Below, piece after piece: positions 20,067 to 29,631 of a DNA stretch of 64,000 bases. Origin of the DNA: an uncultured bacterium (lineage in GTDB: Bacteria; UBP6; UBA1177). Under the pieces are notes generated by a model that searched no databases, was not told the origin of the DNA, and saw nothing but the letters and a program-made list of their open reading frames with translations. Positions within the stretch are counted from its first letter, which is position 1. Every line of letters begins with the position of its first letter. The stretch is from positions 124,976 through 188,975 of the forward strand of contig CAJOFY010000001.1 of assembly GCA_905233945.1 (NCBI GenBank). The letters are read 5' to 3'. The translations under genes were made by a program, and so were the position numbers.

Positions 20067-21638
20067 TTATTTGTCGGATTCGGATTCAACCGACAGTTTT
20101 CTCATGAAGAATTTGCCGAAACAGAAGAGTGTTACCGGCGTGAGAAGCGCCATTGCGCCTATCCAGAACCAGATCATCGCGTGGTCCGGAGAAGCGGGAA
20201 GGGGATGTCCGTTCTCGAACGGGGTGTAGATTTTTATAAGAAGTCCCGACATTGGTCCGACGAAGAATTTTGCCGCGAACCACGGCAGGATCGAAAGGGC
20301 GATGTAGGTGCCTTCCTTTCCTTTCGGTGCGATCTCAGCGGTGAACTGCATGAGTCTGGGCGACCATATCGATTCACCGATCGTGAAAATGAATATGAAG
20401 AAAATAAGCGGCCAGTATTCTGCAACTGCCGTGATCCCCGACATTTTTTCAGGAGAATCTACAAGTCCCAGCCATTTTATGAAGACGAGTTCGCCGAGCG
20501 GAGTATTCGTCAGACCTTCGAAAAATGAAGGGGGAATGACTGCGATGAAGCATGCGAGCGAGGAAACGATAGAGCCGATGATCATCATTTTGTAGGAGGA
20601 AGTCTTTTTCGTGATGTAGGAAACTATCGGAACCGCGAAAATGATGAGGACTGAGTTCAAAAATCCGTAGATATTGCCTATCGGAGCGCCTTCGCCGAGA
20701 ACGCTTATGCCGTATTTCGGGAAAGTGTAGGAGAAGTGGAAGAAGACGCAGCGGACGAAAAGGGTGAGGGCTAAAATTCCGATGTAGATCCAGAAAGTTT
20801 TTTCGACAACGACGTTTCTGAGCATCGTCGCGACATCTATTGCCGAGTTTTTGACCGATTCAAGGCCGCTTCCGAGCTCTTTTTTCGGCGTTTTGACGAC
20901 TTCGCCTTCATCGTTGATTTCGATATTGCCGCGGATGAAGCATGCGACGATCAGACTTACGATGGTAAAGCCGAAACCGATGACGAAAACCATCTGGTAA
21001 GTCGTGAAATGCATTCCCAAAAACATTGTTCCGGCGTTCTCGTTGACAGCTCCTGTCGCAGCGTCGGTGACAGAGAAAAAGCCTCTGATTTTGTCAAAAA
21101 GCATCGAACCTATCGCGTAACCTAAGTTCATGAGAACGTAGAAAAGGCCGAATCCCATCGCCGCGGTGTCTTTCGTCGTGTATTTTTTGATGGCAATAGA
21201 AACAAGCGGTCCGACAACGGCGAAACCCATCGCCATCGGAATGAAACCGAGGACGAAAATAAGTGCCGGATTTGTGACGAACGACATGAAAAAACGCGAA
21301 AATAAAAGGAAAAATATGCTTATGAGAAGCGTTTTCCTGATCCCTATCGTGTCAACGACAGCACCAGTCAGCATACCGATGATCGAAAGGAGGATCGACC
21401 ACACCATGATGTATGAACCCGCACCTAAATCGCTGATCCCGCAGTCTGCCGTGAGCCAGAGAGTGAGAGTGAGGTTCATCGCCATGTAGGCGGTGTATTC
21501 GATTATGTTGTAGATGAAAAGGAGCCACATGTCGCGCGGACTTTTCCTGAGTCCTTTCGCATAGCTCCAGATGATCCCGCCGAATGCGAGAACCGCACCG
21601 ACAATAAGTGAATAAGTAATAATTTCAGTTGCTTGCAA
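20067..21638 (-). CDS. MFS transporter
   Basis: ~12 TM; DTIGIRKTLLISIFFLLFSRF; TTG start. Confidence 0.8.
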   Translation of the reverse strand: MQATEIITYSLIVGAVLAFGGIIWSYAKGLRKSPRDMWLLFIYNIIEYTAYMAMNLTLTLWLTADCGISDLGAGSYIMVWSILLSIIGMLTGAVVDTIGIRKTLLISIFFLLFSRFFMSFVTNPALIFVLGFIPMAMGFAVVGPLVSIAIKKYTTKDTAAMGFGLFYVLMNLGYAIGSMLFDKIRGFFSVTDAATGAVNENAGTMFLGMHFTTYQMVFVIGFGFTIVSLIVACFIRGNIEINDEGEVVKTPKKELGSGLESVKNSAIDVATMLRNVVVEKTFWIYIGILALTLFVRCVFFHFSYTFPKYGISVLGEGAPIGNIYGFLNSVLIIFAVPIVSYITKKTSSYKMMIIGSIVSSLACFIAVIPPSFFEGLTNTPLGELVFIKWLGLVDSPEKMSGITAVAEYWPLIFFIFIFTIGESIWSPRLMQFTAEIAPKGKEGTYIALSILPWFAAKFFVGPMSGLLIKIYTPFENGHPLPASPDHAMIWFWIGAMALLTPVTLFCFGKFFMRKLSVESESDK

Positions 21639-21657
21639 ATTTTCCCTCCTTTAAAAT

Positions 21658-22365
21658 TTATCTTGTAATCGAAGAAAACATATATCCGATGTCGATCCAT
21701 GCACGACTGAACCATTTGACATTAGCCTGCAGGATATTGACCGGAGCATCCGATCCGCCGCCGAGTGAGTACAAAATTATTGCCAGATTGAAAAAAATGA
21801 ATGTCCAGATGTAGAGATATGAGCGTAAAATGCCGCTTGTCTGTATGTCAGTCTGGTGCAGACCGATATCCCTTTTCCAGCATAATATGTGGTGCATCAG
21901 AGAAAATCCTATAATGAAATCAAAGACAAAAAGGTATTCATTTTTAATCATCTGGCGTATGAGTAAAAACAGAAAAGTCACATAAGGCAGCATATATGGG
22001 GCCAGCGACAAAACAATGTTCGGAGTGCCCACCGACCAGACTTCTCCGAGGTTTTCACCTTCTTTCAGGCGTTCGATCGATTTAGCGTTGAATTCCACGA
22101 CTTTTCTGCGGAGCAGAAGAGTTGCTACGAGCAGATGTGCCCTTTCATGAGTCAGTGTCTGTACAAATTCGAGGTTTTTCTTGAAGAAAGTTTTCGACGC
22201 TAAGACAAAGGCGGCCATTCCGATAATAAGGAAAATATAGCTTTGACAACTGCCGCTTATTACCGAATACCAGACATACTGTCCGCATCTGAAAAATTCA
22301 AATGCTGCAAGGATAAATGCCGGAATCATAAACAACAATGTTATAAACTGCCATAATTTCCGCAT
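21658..22365 (-). CDS. Integral membrane protein with HExxH motif, possible M50-like metalloprotease
   Basis: FVQTLTHERAHLLVATLLLRR plus several TM segments. Confidence 0.4.
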   Translation of the reverse strand: MRKLWQFITLLFMIPAFILAAFEFFRCGQYVWYSVISGSCQSYIFLIIGMAAFVLASKTFFKKNLEFVQTLTHERAHLLVATLLLRRKVVEFNAKSIERLKEGENLGEVWSVGTPNIVLSLAPYMLPYVTFLFLLIRQMIKNEYLFVFDFIIGFSLMHHILCWKRDIGLHQTDIQTSGILRSYLYIWTFIFFNLAIILYSLGGGSDAPVNILQANVKWFSRAWIDIGYMFSSITR

Positions 22366-22599
22366 GATACTTTATCGCTTAAAAAAAGTTGATTTTCTGA
22401 CTTTGCGGTCTTTTTACCGCTGACTTTCACGTTCAAAGCGACACCTCAAAAAGTGTTGGCGCAGTATTATATTTGTGTTTCTGTTTAAAGTAAACAACAT
22501 TCGGTTCAGTTGGTATAAACAGCGTGTTTATGCGGTTCTATATATCATGCTTAGGGACAAATTTGTTCAGGTTGACGGAAATTCCTTTTGCGTGTTTTT

Positions 22600-22627
22600 T
22601 TGACTTGCACGCTCTATACCTTATAAT
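22600..22627 (+). promoter_or_regulatory. Promoter TTGACT-N16-TATAAT for the glycosyltransferase gene
   Basis: TTGACT 22600-22605; TATAAT 22622-22627. Confidence 0.75.
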
Positions 22628-22660
22628 TCGCGGCTTTAACGGTTTGTTTGGGAGTTTTTT

Positions 22661-24898
22661 ATGGATAAAATATCGTCAAAATCATCGATTCATTCGCTTG
22701 TTCTGGATCATCCGCGTATTTTCTTAGCTCTGCTTTCGGCACTTTTCTTTCTGCCTCTTCTCGGAAGCTACCCGGTTCTTGGGCAGTGGGAGCCGCATTA
22801 CGGCAGAGTCGCGATGGAAATGATGGCAAACGGCTCGTGGGACTGGTTCCTTGATCCCGTTTATCTTGGAAAGCACAACTTCTGGTCGAAGCCGATTTTC
22901 TGTTTCTGGATGGTTTTCCCGTTTATGAAGGTTCTTGGTCCGACAGAGCTCGCTTTAAGGCTTCCTTTCGCGATAAACGGCATATTTTTTGTTCTTCTGG
23001 TTCATTTTATCGCCGAAAAAATCCTTAAAGACCCGCTCAAGGCGTTTGTCGCAGGTTTTGTAACGATTTTTACCCCTTATACCTACATGATAACGCGTCA
23101 GTTCATGTGGGATATAACTTTTGTGACGTTTTTAACCGCGTCAATCGGTTTTCTCTACATCGGGCAGCGCGACAAAGACAGAAAACTGATCCGTCTTTCC
23201 TATCTTTCCATGGGGCTCGGAATGCTCACGAAAGGTCTGCTTGCCGTCTGCTTTCCGGTTGCGGCAATGATTCTCTGGATGCTTGCAACTCTTGATTATT
23301 CCAAAGGATTCAAGGCTGTCGTAAAAGACGCGCTTGAGTTTGTCTTCTCTCTCAGACCTTTTGAGGGAGCTGCGATCTTTCTCATCGTTTCGCTTCCGTG
23401 GTATATCTACATGGGTGTAAAGCACGGAATGCCTTTCTATAACGAGTTTTTCATGGAACACCACTTCGGACGTCTCGGAGGAACGATCGACAAGCCCGAC
23501 GGTCCGTTTGAATTTTATATCTGGCAGCTTTCTCTCGGCGCTTTCCCATGGGTCGCATTCCTGATTCCGGCACTGTTTTCGGCTGCCGGAAAAGTCAGAA
23601 AAAACAAAGATCTGGCTTTTGTTCTGCTTACATTTTTCTTCCTTTTTCTCTTTTTCACGCTCTCTGCCACAAAGTTTCCGCACTATGTTTTCCCGGTTGT
23701 TCCTTTCATGGTCATGATTTTGGCTGAAGGCTTTGTCGACTTGTTGAAAAGCGGGCGCACGGCTAAGGTTTACCCGGTTATCGGCGTTGTTTCGGCGATT
23801 TTTCTCGTACTGATAGGAAAGGATATCGCGACAGGTTTCAACTATGCCGATATGATTTATCTGATAACCACTCATCATGTCCAGACATGGTTCGGGCGCG
23901 TTTTTGATCCTGTTCCTGTCCTTGCGGTCTTTCTTCCGCTTATGGCTGTTTTTACAGCTCTTCCGGCAGTCAAACCCGACAAAAAGATCCTTTTTGAGAT
24001 TTCCGCAGCCGCTTTTACACTTACGGCGGTCGCATGGTCGGGATATATAAATTTTATCTGGGTTCCGAATATGCTTGAGGTCTTCACGCCGAAACACCTT
24101 GTCGAGAAATATTTTGAAATGAAGAAACCGGGCGACAAAATCGTCGATTTCGACAACTGGAAAAACAGGTCTATGTACTTTTATCTCGGGCTTGACGAAA
24201 CTCTTCACCGCTACACAAAAGTCGATCAGATTCAGTCTCTTATCGAAAAAAATCCGAATAACACGGTTTTTATAACGACAAAAAAGAACAAAGTTTCCGA
24301 ACTGCGCGCGGCTCTTCTCGACAAACCCGGTATTCCGATAACCAAAGTGGCCGACGATGCAGTTGACACCTATATGGAAATCGAGATGTTCACCGCTTCT
24401 ATGCAGGATAAAAACGCCGATCTTTCCGACAAATGGAAGAAAAATCTCCTCGAAGAGTCGCAGATTCCGTCAAATATCAAGAGGGTAAACGGAACTCTGG
24501 GCGACAAAACCATTGAGATCATCGGCTACGAAATCAACAAGCAGCGTTTCGATCCGGGCGAAGAGATCGAGCTCACGCTTTACTACAAAGTTCTGAAAGA
24601 GACGGATAAAAACTGGAAAGTTTTCTTCCACTTCGATGTTTACAGCGGCGCACTTCCGCACTCGTTCAAACTGGACGACTATCCGCAGCAGGGTTATCTG
24701 CCGACGACAAAGTGGACTCCGGGAATGATTCTCAAAGACACTTTCAAAGTTGATGTGCCGAGAGCACATCCTGGTGGCGGAGTCAAGATATATACCGGAT
24801 TTTACGAAGGAAACACGAGAATGGATGTCGATAAGGAATCATTCAACGACGGCCAGAAACGCTTCATTCTTGGAACTTTCAACGTCAATATAAAGTAA
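22661..24898 (+). CDS. ArnT/PMT-like membrane glycosyltransferase (GT39/GT83-type)
   Basis: Multiple TM; GSWDWFLDPVYLGKHNFWSKPIFCFWM and LALRLPFA motif typical of ArnT-like enzymes. Confidence 0.8.
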   Translation: MDKISSKSSIHSLVLDHPRIFLALLSALFFLPLLGSYPVLGQWEPHYGRVAMEMMANGSWDWFLDPVYLGKHNFWSKPIFCFWMVFPFMKVLGPTELALRLPFAINGIFFVLLVHFIAEKILKDPLKAFVAGFVTIFTPYTYMITRQFMWDITFVTFLTASIGFLYIGQRDKDRKLIRLSYLSMGLGMLTKGLLAVCFPVAAMILWMLATLDYSKGFKAVVKDALEFVFSLRPFEGAAIFLIVSLPWYIYMGVKHGMPFYNEFFMEHHFGRLGGTIDKPDGPFEFYIWQLSLGAFPWVAFLIPALFSAAGKVRKNKDLAFVLLTFFFLFLFFTLSATKFPHYVFPVVPFMVMILAEGFVDLLKSGRTAKVYPVIGVVSAIFLVLIGKDIATGFNYADMIYLITTHHVQTWFGRVFDPVPVLAVFLPLMAVFTALPAVKPDKKILFEISAAAFTLTAVAWSGYINFIWVPNMLEVFTPKHLVEKYFEMKKPGDKIVDFDNWKNRSMYFYLGLDETLHRYTKVDQIQSLIEKNPNNTVFITTKKNKVSELRAALLDKPGIPITKVADDAVDTYMEIEMFTASMQDKNADLSDKWKKNLLEESQIPSNIKRVNGTLGDKTIEIIGYEINKQRFDPGEEIELTLYYKVLKETDKNWKVFFHFDVYSGALPHSFKLDDYPQQGYLPTTKWTPGMILKDTFKVDVPRAHPGGGVKIYTGFYEGNTRMDVDKESFNDGQKRFILGTFNVNIK

Positions 24899-25380
24899 TG
24901 GAAGAAAAAAAGAGCCGCAAAATCGTTCATGTCGCGATATTTTCGCTTGTTATAATAGTTCTGCTGTTCAACATCTTTTCATATTTCGGCGCGTCGATAT
25001 TCCTTCCGGGGCGTGAAATCAGTGAAATTTCAGGTGTTAATCCGCAGAATAACCACAGAATGTCACTGGATGTTTCGCATGGGACAGTCATTCTCAGCAT
25101 CTGGGCGACGTGGTGCGGAGCCTGCATTGCCGAAATGCCCGAACTCAACAAAATTGCGGAAAAACATAAAGTTTACGGCGCGATAAAACCTGTTTTCAAA
25201 TACGAAGTCTACCGCGAAGTTTCCCCGAAATTCAAAAGTGTCATAGCATCTGACGAATTTTTCAGCGATCTTTACATCTCCGTTCTTCCTACAACACTGC
25301 TGATTAAGGACGGAGTCATAAAAAAAGTCCACACCGGAACTCTGACTGCCGATTTTGTCGAAGAGTGGGTGAAAGACTGA
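24898..25380 (+). CDS. TlpA-like thioredoxin-fold protein
   Basis: N-terminal TM, IWATWCGACIAEMPELNKI. Confidence 0.85.
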   Translation: MEEKKSRKIVHVAIFSLVIIVLLFNIFSYFGASIFLPGREISEISGVNPQNNHRMSLDVSHGTVILSIWATWCGACIAEMPELNKIAEKHKVYGAIKPVFKYEVYREVSPKFKSVIASDEFFSDLYISVLPTTLLIKDGVIKKVHTGTLTADFVEEWVKD

Positions 25381-25475
25381 AAAATCACAAAAAATAGAAA
25401 AATTTTTCCACTTGGGCATTATACGCCCAACCTCTCGGGTATAATTTGCCCGTTTTTGTTGTTTTAGGAGGAAAA

Positions 25476-26444
25476 ATGTCAAATCTTGAAAGAGTCGTTT
25501 ACATCAACCACGCGATCAAAACCAAAGGTTTCGTCACAAGAAAAGAGGTCTCCGACCGTTTTGAGGTGCACATCGACACGGTGAAACGCGATATCGAGTA
25601 TATGCGCGATTTTCTTTCGGCACCGCTGAAATACAGGCAGAGTGTCGGCGGATATGTCTATGAAACACCCTTCGACATGCTTTTTGATTCGCTTGAGGAT
25701 GCAGTTCTTTACTACATTTTCGTAAAGCGTCTCTCTGAGTCCTTCAAACTCAACGGGCTTTCGTATATCCCTGTTATCTCACAGGATATTTTAGCGAACA
25801 TCGCGACTTACATCCCGGCGAATTTCGACGAGATCATGGACAACATCACCTACGATTCATCGGATGTCGACTGCATGGATCTCAAGGATTTCAGGAACAT
25901 TCTCGAATCGTTTATGATGAAACGCTGTGTCGAGATCTCATACATCAATGCCGACGGAGAGGAGAGCACACGCGTTGTTGAGCCGCTCAAACTGATGAAT
26001 TACCTCGGAAAGTGGTATCTCATCGCATTCTGCCGCACAAAAAAGGCTCTGCGCGTCTTTCTTATTTCGCGTTTTACATCGAGCAGGCTCACCGAAAGCG
26101 CTTTTGAATATCCCGTAACCCAAAAGGAACTTGATGAATATATTGACGGATCTTTCGGAATGTTCAAGTCCGAAACAAGCAGTGAAGCGGTGATCCGTGT
26201 TTTCGAACCGGCTTATTACTATGTCAGAAACCAGATCTGGCACAAAAACCAGAAGGTGAACGATTGTGTCATCGACGGGAAAAAGTGTCTCGAGATAACG
26301 CTTCCGGTCGGCGACCGTGACAAGGAGATCCTGGCAAGAGTCCTCTCTTATTCGCCCGACAGCGAGATAGTTTCTCCGCCGGCTCTGCGTGAAAAGTGGC
26401 TCGAAAGGATCAGAACGCTATATGAAAAGTTCTGCAAGAAATAA
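25476..26444 (+). CDS. HTH/WYL-domain transcriptional regulator
   Basis: N-terminal HTH (VTRKEVSDRFEVHIDTVKRDIEYMRD), WYL region VVEPLKLMNYLGKWYLIAFCRTKKALRVFLISRF. Confidence 0.88.
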   Translation: MSNLERVVYINHAIKTKGFVTRKEVSDRFEVHIDTVKRDIEYMRDFLSAPLKYRQSVGGYVYETPFDMLFDSLEDAVLYYIFVKRLSESFKLNGLSYIPVISQDILANIATYIPANFDEIMDNITYDSSDVDCMDLKDFRNILESFMMKRCVEISYINADGEESTRVVEPLKLMNYLGKWYLIAFCRTKKALRVFLISRFTSSRLTESAFEYPVTQKELDEYIDGSFGMFKSETSSEAVIRVFEPAYYYVRNQIWHKNQKVNDCVIDGKKCLEITLPVGDRDKEILARVLSYSPDSEIVSPPALREKWLERIRTLYEKFCKK

Positions 26445-26454
26445 GGAGTTTTCA

Positions 26455-27027
26455 ATGGCTGCAGGCAAAATCCCGACAAATGAAGAGATCATCGCGATGA
26501 TCCCGTCAAAGGCGGTGCGCGGATATTTAGTGAAAATAAACTGGCAGTTTGATGAGCACGAGCGTGATATCCTGCGCCGCTACATCAAGCCGAAGAATAA
26601 AGATGAGGCTGACAGCGTCTATGCCGAACAAAATTATGTCACGCTGCCGCATCCTTTCAGAAAAGGCGACATCGTCACCGTCTGCGACAAAAGATTCAAA
26701 AACAGAAAACCTGAAATCGGAATAATGTGGTCTCCCAAAGATGACGATGATTTCTGGAATTTCGACAGGCGGGCAAAAACCGACCTCAAAGGTTTCGTCG
26801 ATTTCACCGATGTTGCGACAACTGTCGATTTTCTCTCGCCGGAAGACGGCTTTTTCAGGCACGGACATCCGAACCCTCTCTGGATCGAATACGCAGAACT
26901 TGATGAAGATTCTGCCGAAGCACGCTTTCTCAGAAGCGCGGTAAAACTCCAGAACGGAAACGGCTCTCTCGAAGAAACCGACGAGCTCCGCAGCGAATAT
27001 GTGGCGAGCCGGAAGATTGAAGACTGA
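26455..27027 (+). CDS. Hypothetical protein, co-transcribed with WYL regulator
   Basis: ATG 26455 just after WYL gene; aspartate/aromatic-rich. Confidence 0.6.
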   Translation: MAAGKIPTNEEIIAMIPSKAVRGYLVKINWQFDEHERDILRRYIKPKNKDEADSVYAEQNYVTLPHPFRKGDIVTVCDKRFKNRKPEIGIMWSPKDDDDFWNFDRRAKTDLKGFVDFTDVATTVDFLSPEDGFFRHGHPNPLWIEYAELDEDSAEARFLRSAVKLQNGNGSLEETDELRSEYVASRKIED

Positions 27028-27115
27028 AGTTCCTTCTTTTTTGTGCGGCGAAGCAGATTTCATTCCGTAAATTTTCAAAATCAGTATAATCCCACGGTTT
27101 GTTTCGAGGTGATTT

Positions 27116-29062
27116 TTGAGATTCCCGCCGCTTTTCTTAGGTTTTTCAACGATTTTCTGGGGTTTTTGCACAGGGTGGGAACTTTTTTCGATAGCCGCTG
27201 CACTTGTTTTTGAAGCTTCCAATATCATAAAAACGCGCTTTGATCTCCAGAAAAAGGATTTTATCCGGATTTCTGATTTAAGCTCGCTCGTGATGCTGAT
27301 CCTCCTTTTCTACGCCTATGTCGAGAACGAGCCGAGGATGATTTTTCTCAGTTTTATCACGACCTTGCCTATAATTTTCATGCCGCTTCTTTTTGCGCAG
27401 CTTTTCAGCACTTCCGACAAAGTAATAATCGGCACGAAATGGGGAAAAAGAACTCATTCGCATTCCCCGGTCGATGTTAGGATGCTCTATATTCTTTCGA
27501 TTGTGTTCTCAACGGCGGCTGCAAATATAAAAAGTGTCTGGTTCGTTATTCCGTTTTTGGCAATGATTCTGGTCGCTCTTTCGGGATACGCCAGGGACGC
27601 AAAGACTTTGAAAAGGTATCTAGGATTTTCGTTAGTTGCTGTTTTTATTACGGTTCTTATCGGTGCTACGGTCGTTGCAGGTCACTTTTTAATCGGCAGG
27701 AAAATGATGGAGTGGTATAACGACTGGTATGCGTCGCTGAGTGCCGATCCCTTCAGAACTTCGACCGCGATGGGAGAGCTCGGAAAAATGAAACTTTCGG
27801 GGGAAATCGTGTTCAGAGTCTATCCCGAAGAACCGTCGATTCCGCTTTACATGAAACAGTCAGACTACAATGTGATAGTCAATAACACGTGGTATTCAAG
27901 ACCTAAAAAAACGGAATCGGTTTTTCCCGTGAACGATATGGAGTGGCAGTTTTTCGGGAAAGGCGGCGGCAGAAAGATGATGCGGATTTCGACTTGGATG
28001 GGTAAAGAGAAAGGCGAAGGCGTTCTGCCGCTTCCGGAAGGAGCGAAAAGAGCTCTTGAGCTTGATGTCGCCGGAATAGAAAAGAGTGTTCTGGGTGCGG
28101 TTTATGTTGAGGAAGGCCCGGAACTTCTTGAATTTACGATAACTTACGATCCGGAAGAGAGTTTCGAGCCGCGTCCCGGAAGGGGAGATCTGTTTATTCC
28201 GAAAGAAGAACAGACGGTGATCGGGGAAGTTATGCGCAGGAACGGACTTATAGGCGCGACTTCGGAAGAGACTCTTGCCAATATCGAGCGTTTTTTCGCC
28301 GGATTTACCTACACTCTTGACCAGAAAAACAGGGCGGGGGAGTCTTATCTCGCCGATTTTCTGATCAATACGCGCTCTGGACACTGCGAATACTTCGCGA
28401 CGGCGACGGTTCTCATGCTCAGAAACGCCGGAATCGCCGCAAGATACCGCACAGGATTCATGCTTGACGAATACGACAGTTTTGAAAACGCCCTTATTGC
28501 GAGAAAACGCGATGCCCACGCCTGGGTTGCGGCATACATAGGCGACAGATGGGTCAATGTCGATACCACGCCGCCTCAGTGGAAAGAGGCCGATTCTATG
28601 GAAAAATCGTTTTTCGAGCCTGTAAGCGATTTTATGTCGTGGGTAAAGATGAAGTATGAGAATTACAGAAGAAAAAAAAGTTCGGAGTTTAATAAGATTC
28701 TGATTTCACTGGCTGTTTTTCTAACAGCTTTTCTGATGATAAGGGTTTATATGCGTAAAAAACGGGTGAAAAAAGAGACTCTTCAGGAGAACACCTTTTT
28801 TGAAGTTTCGGGAAGCGATTCTCCGCTTTACGAAATTCTGAATTTTTATGAAAAGGCAGGTTTGAAAAGGGAGGATAACGAAACTTTGCGCCGGTGGATT
28901 GAGAAAAACAGGGGAAAATTAGACGAAAATATTGATTTTTCCGCATTCGCCGGACTGCATGAAAAACTTCGTTTCGATACCGGTGCCGACAAGGCGGTTG
29001 TCATGGCCGAACTTTTGAAACAATATGAAGTATGGAAAAATATTCCTGTGAAGCTGAAATAG
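27116..29062 (+). CDS. TgpA-like transglutaminase-domain membrane protein
   Basis: N-terminal TM block; SGHCEYFATATVLMLRNAGIAARYRTGF...AHAWVAAYIGDRWVNVDTTPP; TTG start. Confidence 0.9.
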   Translation: MRFPPLFLGFSTIFWGFCTGWELFSIAAALVFEASNIIKTRFDLQKKDFIRISDLSSLVMLILLFYAYVENEPRMIFLSFITTLPIIFMPLLFAQLFSTSDKVIIGTKWGKRTHSHSPVDVRMLYILSIVFSTAAANIKSVWFVIPFLAMILVALSGYARDAKTLKRYLGFSLVAVFITVLIGATVVAGHFLIGRKMMEWYNDWYASLSADPFRTSTAMGELGKMKLSGEIVFRVYPEEPSIPLYMKQSDYNVIVNNTWYSRPKKTESVFPVNDMEWQFFGKGGGRKMMRISTWMGKEKGEGVLPLPEGAKRALELDVAGIEKSVLGAVYVEEGPELLEFTITYDPEESFEPRPGRGDLFIPKEEQTVIGEVMRRNGLIGATSEETLANIERFFAGFTYTLDQKNRAGESYLADFLINTRSGHCEYFATATVLMLRNAGIAARYRTGFMLDEYDSFENALIARKRDAHAWVAAYIGDRWVNVDTTPPQWKEADSMEKSFFEPVSDFMSWVKMKYENYRRKKSSEFNKILISLAVFLTAFLMIRVYMRKKRVKKETLQENTFFEVSGSDSPLYEILNFYEKAGLKREDNETLRRWIEKNRGKLDENIDFSAFAGLHEKLRFDTGADKAVVMAELLKQYEVWKNIPVKLK

Positions 29063-29160
29063 CCTCTTTTCCTTTACCTCTAATATATTAAAGAAAACTT
29101 GATTCCGGATATTTTGTCGCTATAATACTCCGCTTTTGAGTTTTTTTGGAGGTTTTAACT

Positions 29161-29631
29161 ATGTCTATTCCCATTACAAAAGGCGGTTACGAAAAAATAG
29201 TTGAAGAGGCGAGGTATCTCAAGAAGGTCGAAAGACCAGCGATTATCGCAAAGATAGCTGAAGCCAGAAGTCACGGTGATTTGAGTGAAAACGCAGAGTA
29301 TCACGCAGCACGCGAAAAACAGAGTTTTATTGAAGGAAAAATAGAGTATCTTGACGGAGTTATTGCGAATGCCGAAGTTATTGACGTCTCCAAATTCAGC
29401 GGAGATAAAGTCCTTTTCGGTGCTACGGTAAAACTGCTTGACATTGATACCGATGAAGAGGTCGTCTACACTCTCGTAGGCGAAGTTGAAAGCGATCCGG
29501 AACACGGAAGAATTTCGATTACAAGTCCGATAGGACACGCCTTAATCGGCAAGGAACTGGACGATGATGTTACAGTTCAGACTCCGGGCGGTTCGAGAGA
29601 ATACTCGATTCTCGAAGTTAAGTATGCTTAA
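29161..29631 (+). CDS. greA: Transcription elongation factor GreA
   Basis: ARSHGDLSENAEYHAAREKQSFIEGKI...SPIGHALIGK. Confidence 0.95.
   Translation: MSIPITKGGYEKIVEEARYLKKVERPAIIAKIAEARSHGDLSENAEYHAAREKQSFIEGKIEYLDGVIANAEVIDVSKFSGDKVLFGATVKLLDIDTDEEVVYTLVGEVESDPEHGRISITSPIGHALIGKELDDDVTVQTPGGSREYSILEVKYA

Noticed and set aside
23141-24208. Minus-strand ORF (355 aa)
   Set aside because: Antisense to the ArnT-like gene; charged composition from the complementary strand of TM codons
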